The notes under the pieces: generated by a model
The model's input: the letters and a program-made list of their open reading frames with translations, nothing else
What the model was told of the DNA's origin: nothing
Database searches by the model: none
Made by a program: the position numbers and the translations under genes
Assembly: GCF_032854445.1 (NCBI RefSeq)
Contig: NC_088302.1
Location: forward strand, 22,147,788-22,207,787
From: Liolophura sinensis
Lineage: Eukaryota; Mollusca; Polyplacophora; Chitonida; Chitonidae
Reading direction: 5' to 3'
DNA length: 60,000 bases
Shown: positions 45,701 to 54,700 of the stretch, piece after piece
How positions within the stretch are numbered: the first letter of the stretch is position 1
How the letters are laid out: every line of letters starts with the position of its first letter

Positions 45701-48700
45701 GCCGTAAAGTTGTATTTTGTGTGCTCCACAGACAAATCTTCTGGATCAGCCAGCCAACCGGAGGTATCAAAAGTGCCTCCTATAAAGACTCAGACTCGGT
45801 GAAAACTCTGGTGTCCTCCGGTATCAACCCTGCAGGTATTCATTGTGATCCAGTCAAACAAAAGTAAGTTCTTGAGTGCCTGTGACCAGTGTAACAACAT
45901 GGTTGGGGTGCTTTCTGTAGTTTATCTGTGATAGGCTACTATCCCATGTCAGTTTAAAAGTTGCTTTCAGTTCAAGGTGATGGTCGTACGTGGGAAGGTC
46001 TGACAACAACCTGAGTACCTGAGTATATATAACATCAGTCAAATAGTAAATCAAAGTAAGCCGGATGAGGACATCTCGGACACGTAGACATGGATGGATA
46101 GATAGTACATAGATATGGGAGGATATAGAAAGATACAGGAAAAAACATCACACGAAGTATTCGTCATATTACTGGAAAATTGTTAAATACGCGGTAAAAC
46201 CCTAAGCATGCATTCATTTATTATATGAAGAGGAAAATCAGTGCTGAGAAGGGGCTGCCATTATATCACACGTAGTTCAGTAACCTCTGTACTAAATTTC
46301 CTCGGCAGTGAAATATTAACCACAAACCTCACGTGAAAAATGCACGCATGTATGTACTCACAGAGATGTATCATAGCTGTAGATAAGTGGCCGTCCTGAT
46401 GTATTAGGTTGTCTTATTGGTTTGTTATTTATTTATTTATTTCATTATTGTTTTACGCCGTACTCAAGAATATTTCACTTATACGACGGTCGGCATTATG
46501 GTGGGATAAAATTGGCTGTTCTTTTTTATAGGTTTGCCAGCGGTTGTTGTTCTGATTTGGTGCGGGTTACGCGTCTTTCTCACTTGGTGTATTGTGGCAC
46601 TTTATTTTCATATACATTGCTTGATGCATCATTGATGTGATTTTGAATGAATAGACAGTCGATGTGTCTGGCATTTTTTATACAATTATATGAAACCAGA
46701 TTCTTCATGCACTGGGTTGGAAAAAACGCTTTTAGCTGAACCAGTGATAACACACACATGTCATTTTCTGTCCTCCAGATTACTACTATTGCTTTATAAC
46801 ACGTAGGCCTACATCACGTGGTAGCAGGCTTAGAATTTTGCCGTCCACGTCACCTCGTCCCGCGGGGCACGACACGGGGGGACGAGAACGGTCACCGTTC
46901 CCACAAGGGATATGTCTGGCTGGCTCGCTGGGCGAGTTGCTATATATACCTCCATGATCAGAAGATACGCAGCATGTGACATCTGACATCTTCAAGAATA
47001 ACCCTTGATGGCTGAGATGAGATCAGAAACAACATCTGTAGTGAATGAATGACAAAGGAATCTTAAAACTAATTCTCGTAAAATATTTCGTAAAAATACG
47101 ACAGTATTTTGTTTGCCACCTACAAATTCGATCTTCCGAATCGCGGGTGTATCGTTTTTATATGTGGCTATTATTAACTTGCCCAGTCAATATTCAAAAT
47201 GATTCAGTTCCGTGTAAAAGTTATGCACTTCCAAGTAATGTATTTATGGACCTGATATACAATGGCATATGCCCGACGACATCGAAACTGTTAAAGTTTA
47301 ACGTCGTTTTTAACGGGACTAAAAATTTGTGTTGATGTCCTTTTTATTGAAAGGTTATTCTGGACTGACAGAAATAAAGTGAACAGTGTGTATACAAACG
47401 GGACTGGTGCCAAAACAGTCATTACAACAGATCTCAACCACAACAGAGGCCTGGTGGTGCACAAGGTAATAAACGTCATCACATGACATTTCCCGCCTGT
47501 TACAGGCTGTATAAAGGCTCGTTATTACGTGCCTCTCTCGTTTACCACCAGGATATGACAGTATATGACAACAGTGACGCTTTCTTAAAAAAAAGTAATA
47601 AACGGTTTACCGCTTGGAGCGACTTATTTTCTATGGGAAATATTTTTCCCTTATATATTAGTAGTCTTGTTACATTTTTCTCGAAGGTTATATGTTAATT
47701 TGTGTGTAGTAGCAGAACTGGTTAGATTATCAGAGGGCTTTTAAATTCAGTACCGACAGGGGTCTTGGGCTGATATCATCTAAACGTAGGCGTATTCCAG
47801 TATATGTTATATACAAGACTGGCAAAATATTACAGAGCGTTATGTGTCTTGAATTGTTTTGCTGCAGGAGCTGGTGTTTTGGACATCGTATGGACCGTCT
47901 GCGTACATCGACGCAGGGAACCTTTATCACAAAGTTCGTACAACACGCTCAACTTTTGCCTCTCAACCACTGGTGGACCTGGACATTTTAGACAATTATG
48001 TCCGACAACAAACGAGAGGTACGCAAGTGTGGGGCGCAACTTTATTACATCACTTATCTTAATTATTATTGATTCTCATTGGTAAATACACGGTCACCTA
48101 ATATTTCGAAAAACATGATCTTTAACGATACCCGGTTAAACCAGAGAAACCTCACACTCACAAGTAATATTCGATGCCCATATAAAAGCACTACAGTCGC
48201 CTTGTCGGGTCTCTCATGCCCGGAATGCATGCATGTTTGTTTATAAAATAAAAGGTAGCTTCTTTAACTATTGTTGTATTCGGAAGTAACAATCGTCAGT
48301 AAGAGGTTAGACTTTCATATCTTTCTAAATACAATTTTATTTTCACTGTAATGAATGGCACATGACGTGAGATAGGATATCAGAAATTGTCTACTCAAGA
48401 AGTGATGTTTAGCGAATGCGAGACATACACATCATTGAGGTGACCTATTTTGCATGTACAGCTCAATAGTATTTCATTTTAACCATCTTTCTGTGTGCCT
48501 TACGAGACAGTATCAGGGTAGTTGCTTATTTTAATGTCTTAACTTTAGAATCCGGAATCGGAATCTCAAGCTATGAAAGAGTGTGTTCATGTTTGGTTCC
48601 CATATGTCTGGTGTCGTCATAATAAAACTCAATCCGGATGCGGCTCAGCACATTTTTTGTAGATTAATTTTTATTAGGTCTCGTCTAATAATAAGTAATA

Positions 48701-51700
48701 AGTATGCCGTCGTCATTTTTCTGTGTTTCCATGTGGTTTTAGTCATGCTCCGTCTTTTCTCCACGCAGGCGTGTGTTTTGAAAATGGCGGATGCGATCAC
48801 TACTGTGTACCAACAGGGGGGGCCACCAGGGAGTGTAGGTGTGAGCTGGGTTTTAAGCTACAGACGGATGGACAGACGTGCAGCACAGGTATAAATACTG
48901 TAACGGACAAAACCTACTGATTTCAATTAAAGGGTTAATTGGGGCGATAGGCATTTTCTGTTTGATATATTGTTTAGGCTGAAACATCTTTGTAATGTTG
49001 ATCGATTTTATCGAAGTGTTAATTTTCTTTTACAGTCAAATTACATTTACTCATTTTTGACTAAATTAACAGGAACGATGTGCATATTCTGTTTGAACTA
49101 TTGCAATTCATTGTTTAATATAAGTCATCTTTGTAACGCCGATTGACTGTGTGTTTAAAATCCACCGCACTGATTGGTTTGAAGTCAGCTTACCCTGAAC
49201 TGACACACATATATATTTCATGTTTCATGACTGTAACCATGTAGGCGAATCAGGAAATAAAACGGATCCAGATGGTGGGGTAATGGGCATTGATTTGGCC
49301 ATAAAAATGTTGTTGTTTTTTTTTGTGTTTCTTTCAGAATTTCTGTCAGTAGACCACTTTCTCGTGGCAGACTTGATTGCTGGGCGTTTTTATCAAGTTG
49401 ACATAAACACTGGGAATGTGAGCGGGACTTTTAAGCCTGGAGGAGGCAGTGAAACTGTGTCCGTGAATCCCGACCACAGTATGGTTTACTGGTCGGACTT
49501 CGTACAAAGAGAAATTCGCTCCAGTGATCTAACCGGAAGCAACATGAAAACAGTTTTCACCCTAGGTGTGTGTAGAGCTCACCTTCTTCTTTAGTGTTGA
49601 TTTCTGCCATGTTTAGTCTGACAGCAAAGTATTGACAGAATGCTTTGAATCCGTGACCTGGTTAAAAAATTAGGAAGTTTTGATCGTTCAGTATGTGACA
49701 GTTTGGTTATCCACAGACATGTGCGACATGACAGTTCGAGTGGCAAAATACATATAAATAACAGTAACATATAAATAACACTCGGTGTCATAATATGCCA
49801 CACGTTTTTTTTTTAAAAGTGACCAGTAAGTCAAGCCATTTATTTAAGTTCTTTTGTTTTTCTTTGAAACCCCTCCTGCTGTAAAATAATGAATTTATTG
49901 ACATTCATAATTAAGATATGTGCGTAAAATTATATACGTATTAAATAATTTGAAATTGTCTGCATTTGCCGTGTTTATCTATCCAATTAGATATATCCAA
50001 GACTTGATCTGACACAATGTATAGCTTGGACAGGGTGATGTGATGGTACTTAGTGTATTTGTCATTATGTTCATGATTGTGTCCCTTGAAGGAGATAAAG
50101 TGGCTAGCCGATTGGCGGTGGACGATGCGACTGGGAACATTTACTTCTCTGCCAACCCTCCTGGCACGGTGTATGGTTTAAGTTATATTGCTGTCGTTAC
50201 TCCTGACGGCAAGTCGAAGAAGACTTTAGTTAATAATCTTAGTAGGGCTCGGGCGGTGGCACTCTACAGCTCCAAGGGGTAGGTATTTATTATGATTTCA
50301 GTGGATTACTTTTTTTCCTAACTCTGTTTAAGCCATGGTGCTGGGGGCGTGGGAAGGGGGCGTGTAAGTTGCTGCTATATATGCATTTGAATGAACAGAA
50401 TAAAGCCCTGACTGTGGCAAATTAACAAGAGGCCATATTTCACCGGTTACCAAAGTGTCGTCGCTCCTCTTATGTTACTCTCTATGCTGTACGTCTTTAA
50501 TTATATTGTCAGTGGCAAAACGAAGTAAGAAAAGCATTCAGCTATATGTCACGTATTTGCAACGATACTCCTTGTGTGAAATATTTGGAAATGATTATGG
50601 GAGTTCTAGCTGTTCTGACTGAAATACCGCTATACATTGATTCGTGAGGTCTCCCCAGTCCAAGAAAACTCCCAATTATTCGCATAGGCGTTAAACTCAA
50701 GCTGGGTTGGATTCGTTGGTACTCCCTGCTCTATTCTAATGTTATATCTTCAATTGTCATATATAACATCTATGCCTGCCTCTGCCTGTTTGTAAACATT
50801 GTTCAACATTGCTCGTCGAAACAGTTAAGTCGGTACCAAATCGTAAGGTGCTTATAAACACACCATTCACTGCGTGCTGTTAACCTGCAGTGCTTGTGGA
50901 CCTTCTCTTTCCTTTAGGAACAGAGCTATAAAGAAACAATGACCTATCAAAGATTTGTTTATTTATTTATTTATTTGATTTGTATTTTACGCCTTACTCA
51001 AGACTATTTCACTTACACGACGGCAGTCGGCATTATGATAGTAGGAAACCTGGCATCTGTTATAGAAAACAACAATACAGCAAACCGCTTCTTTTGCAGC
51101 TTGTTTTGAGTAGGTAATGTTCTTTACTGTGTTGAGTGAAAGGGGGATATAAAATGACTGTCACCATCGTAAGTATAAGCATTCATGATAGAGAAATGCA
51201 GCCTTTAATTCGCATTAAACAACTACAACTTAAAAGGTAGGTTGACCGTTGGTTTTAATATTATACCTAATATTCACAGGTTAATGTTCTGGACGGATAT
51301 TGGCTTTGGTGCGCACGTGGGACGTGCTAATATGGATGGGCGTAAGCGAAAAAGAATAATTACAACTGAGATTAAATCCCCAAATGGAATTGCCATCGAC
51401 TTCGAAGGTACGGTCATTTGTTGGTTGTAGTTTGATTTGACTGTGGACTCCATTTCTCTTCTGAGCTCGACATCTTCATCTGTTCTTTTGTTAATACCTA
51501 ATTTGGGGGCCTCCGTGGCTCAGTCAGTTAGCGCACTAGCGCAGTGTAATGACCCAGGAGCCTCTCACCAATGCGGTCCATGTGAGCACAAGTCCAGCTC
51601 ATGCTGCTTACTCTCCGGTCGTAAGTGGGAAGGTCTCCCAGCAACTTGCGAATGGTCGTGGGTTTCCCGCGGGCTGTGCCCGGTTTCCTCCCACCATAAT

Positions 51701-54700
51701 GCTGGCGGCCGTCGTATAAGTGAAATATTCTTGAGTATGGCGTAAAACACCAATCAAATAAATAAACAAAAAAATACCTAATTTACATGGTTCAACAAGC
51801 GTATGTGTTTTTTGATTGTAAAACACCAGCATTTTATCCATTTAGTACGGGGAAAATTCTAACACACTTAATTCATCATAGTCAATTTCACGATCAGTTG
51901 ACCGAAGCTTAATGTGGCCACTGAATGTCGGCACTTTTTAACTGAGACAAATTTAATTGGGACATGGCCATCATATTATCCTAACAGTGTTGTTAACGAC
52001 CCTCCACTCCAATCAAAGAAGCAAGAGAACTGTGTTGTACCTGTGTTTTTGTCCACTCGAAATGTCCTTAGTCAGGTTTGACCACCCCACATCTTGTCAG
52101 AAAATTATGATTGGTTGATTGGATGATTGTTGTTTGGCACAATATTAAAGAATTTTTCACTTATGCAGTGGTGGTCAGTAAAAAGTGTGGAAAAAACCGT
52201 AGTACCGGGGGTAAACCACTGACCCTTGGCACGTTACTGACGAACCTGCAACAATACTGATAGAAGAGAAGTGGTCTTCAACGAAAATAGACTGTCTGTT
52301 GGAAAAAGTCCAGTTGAACGTCCTTGACAAGTACTTTAGCCTCTAGACTAAGGTTCGTTCCCCACAAAAAATATGTCTATTAATCTTGAGTTTTACATCA
52401 ATCAGTGCTTTCCTTAACTCTTGTGCTTTACTGGATGTGTTTTACACAGAGGACCTGCTGTTTTGGTCTGACGGTGTTCGAGACGTCATAGAGAGGTGCA
52501 GTCTCGTTGGAGCTGACAGACAAGTACTTGTGAGGGATCCTGATGCTTTCATCATGGCGCTCGTCATCGACGGAGACAAGCTGTATTACACCGCATGGAA
52601 CAGAGGGTGAGGCCACCTCCGTGTTGGATTTCAGCTCCACCAGATTCGGAAACAATTCTCAAGCACCAGGCGAAGTGAGGTGGTTTACTTCACTCACAGG
52701 CCTGACTGCTGTCGTATAGTATTTTAGAGCACAGCGTATATAAATTCCAATGAAACAAACGTATAATTAAACGTTTTACTTCCAGACTGGCTTACACGAG
52801 AATTAGAAAAATCTATAGATCTATCCAGCTCATAGACGAATCTCTTGTAGATCGAAGATAGAATACATTACCGCACACTCTTGTAACAAATTGTGAATGG
52901 ATTCTGTTTTGCTTTTCTTCACGCACACTGTTTTGATTCTTCAACTTGTACACAAAAGACTTGTACCTTTGTAATTCTTTTTATATTAGAGGCATTACTG
53001 TCGTAAACAAGGCGGACGGATCCAACAAACATTTTTTAATGGAGTCACCAGTATTTGTCGAACTCGACGACTTCCTTATCGTGCGACCTAACAAAGGTAG
53101 GTTCAGTAACACTGCTGTTTCAATTATTCACTATTCCACGATCGTTTTTGAACATCTTTATAACTTGGTTAAACTTTTAGTAGTAGAGTGGTTGAAAACG
53201 CGTTGCTTTTCATCGCTAGCCCATGATTAATGAGCTCCTTGTGGTACTTCAATCGTCAAGGTAGGTTCAAGGTCAAGAATGTTTCACGGCTGTCAGCATT
53301 TTTGTAGGGGAAAACCCACGACCATCTGCAGGTTGCTGGAAAACCTCCCCACACACAACTGGAGATAAAGCTAACATGTGCTGGACTTGAACTTACAGCG
53401 ACCGCATTGGTAAGGCCTAAAGCAACCAAGAATTCCAACAAATTTGGATTTGTAACTGTTTTTTCTTCACTTAAAGTGATAAATCAATGTACTAACAATA
53501 ATGGGAGGTGTGTTGGTCTCTGTCTTCCCACGCCCAACGGCAGAACGTGCGCAAGCGCAGACCGTGTGGGGTTACAACCAGAAGGCCCTACCTGCGTGGA
53601 AGGTTCGTGGAATTCAATAAGACATATTCAATAGTGTCAAACAACGTAAAAGTTTTAAATTCCACCGGTATTATTCATAAGAAAAAAATGGTTAACATAC
53701 CCACATCTGTACAGTGCTACCGAACACCATGTAGAAGACACCAGACACAGTTGACGTAGTGACAGTATGGTGAAGCAGCACTTGCTGAAACCCAGGCCCC
53801 AGGATCACGAAATTGTCTTAGACTTCGTCAGTCTTCGTCGTAACTTGTGGTTTCATTGTGATATTATTCCAGAACAGATTTGAGCAGAAATGCTAATTTT
53901 CAATTTTGTCACGAGAGTTTACGATATTAAAATATTAAAATAAAAATAAATGTGTATTTTCACAATTTTTATGCAGTAAAAAGTTTGAGAGTGAAGACAA
54001 AGTCTGACTTAAACTTACGAGAGCTTTATGTTCCTTGGGCCAGGTTTTAAGGTCGCGTGCATTGCCTAACTCGTGATTCATTGTACAATTTTTAAACTTT
54101 CTAGAGCGAAACATTTTAATTGTAGCTGTGTTTGAATTTTTGACTTGGCTCAGCACACAAATGTGTAAATTTTAGCCTAAAAACATCCCTTATATGTCAT
54201 TACGGGTAATTAAAGAAATTATATATTTGCTTGTAGCTAGATATAAATTTTGGATTTGATACTGAAAGAAAATGATTTTTTTCCATTCACAGAATCCTCC
54301 TCAACTACCAAAACCTCGGGTACGTTTTATTCCGTTCCTATGGCATAATAAGGTGTATAATATAGTAGCACTGGCCTTTTAGAAAGGGTATTGTGGCTGT
54401 GGGAAGAGGATGGGTTGGGATTCTCCTTGGTATTAAGCGTTCTTTTAAAAATCTTAGTCTTTAAGATGTGACAGATTTCCTTGTAGCAGACCGATCTTAG
54501 CTCTAACGTATTTCTGTCATCGGCTTCAATTCCATGCTGAAGACACCAGGTATGACAGTACATTTACAAACAGGGAATTACCATTGGGTCGATCACTATT
54601 TTGTTTGTCTTCTATTTATTCTGTGACAAACGAAGTATCATTAAGAACTCACCAAGAAGACGTTAAACTCCCAATCACTCACTCACTTACTCACTCCGTT

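Noticed and set aside
46786-46995. GC-rich patch with a 69-codon minus-strand frame
   Set aside because: No motif, lies in intron 8 of the receptor, and its composition alone is not evidence of a gene.
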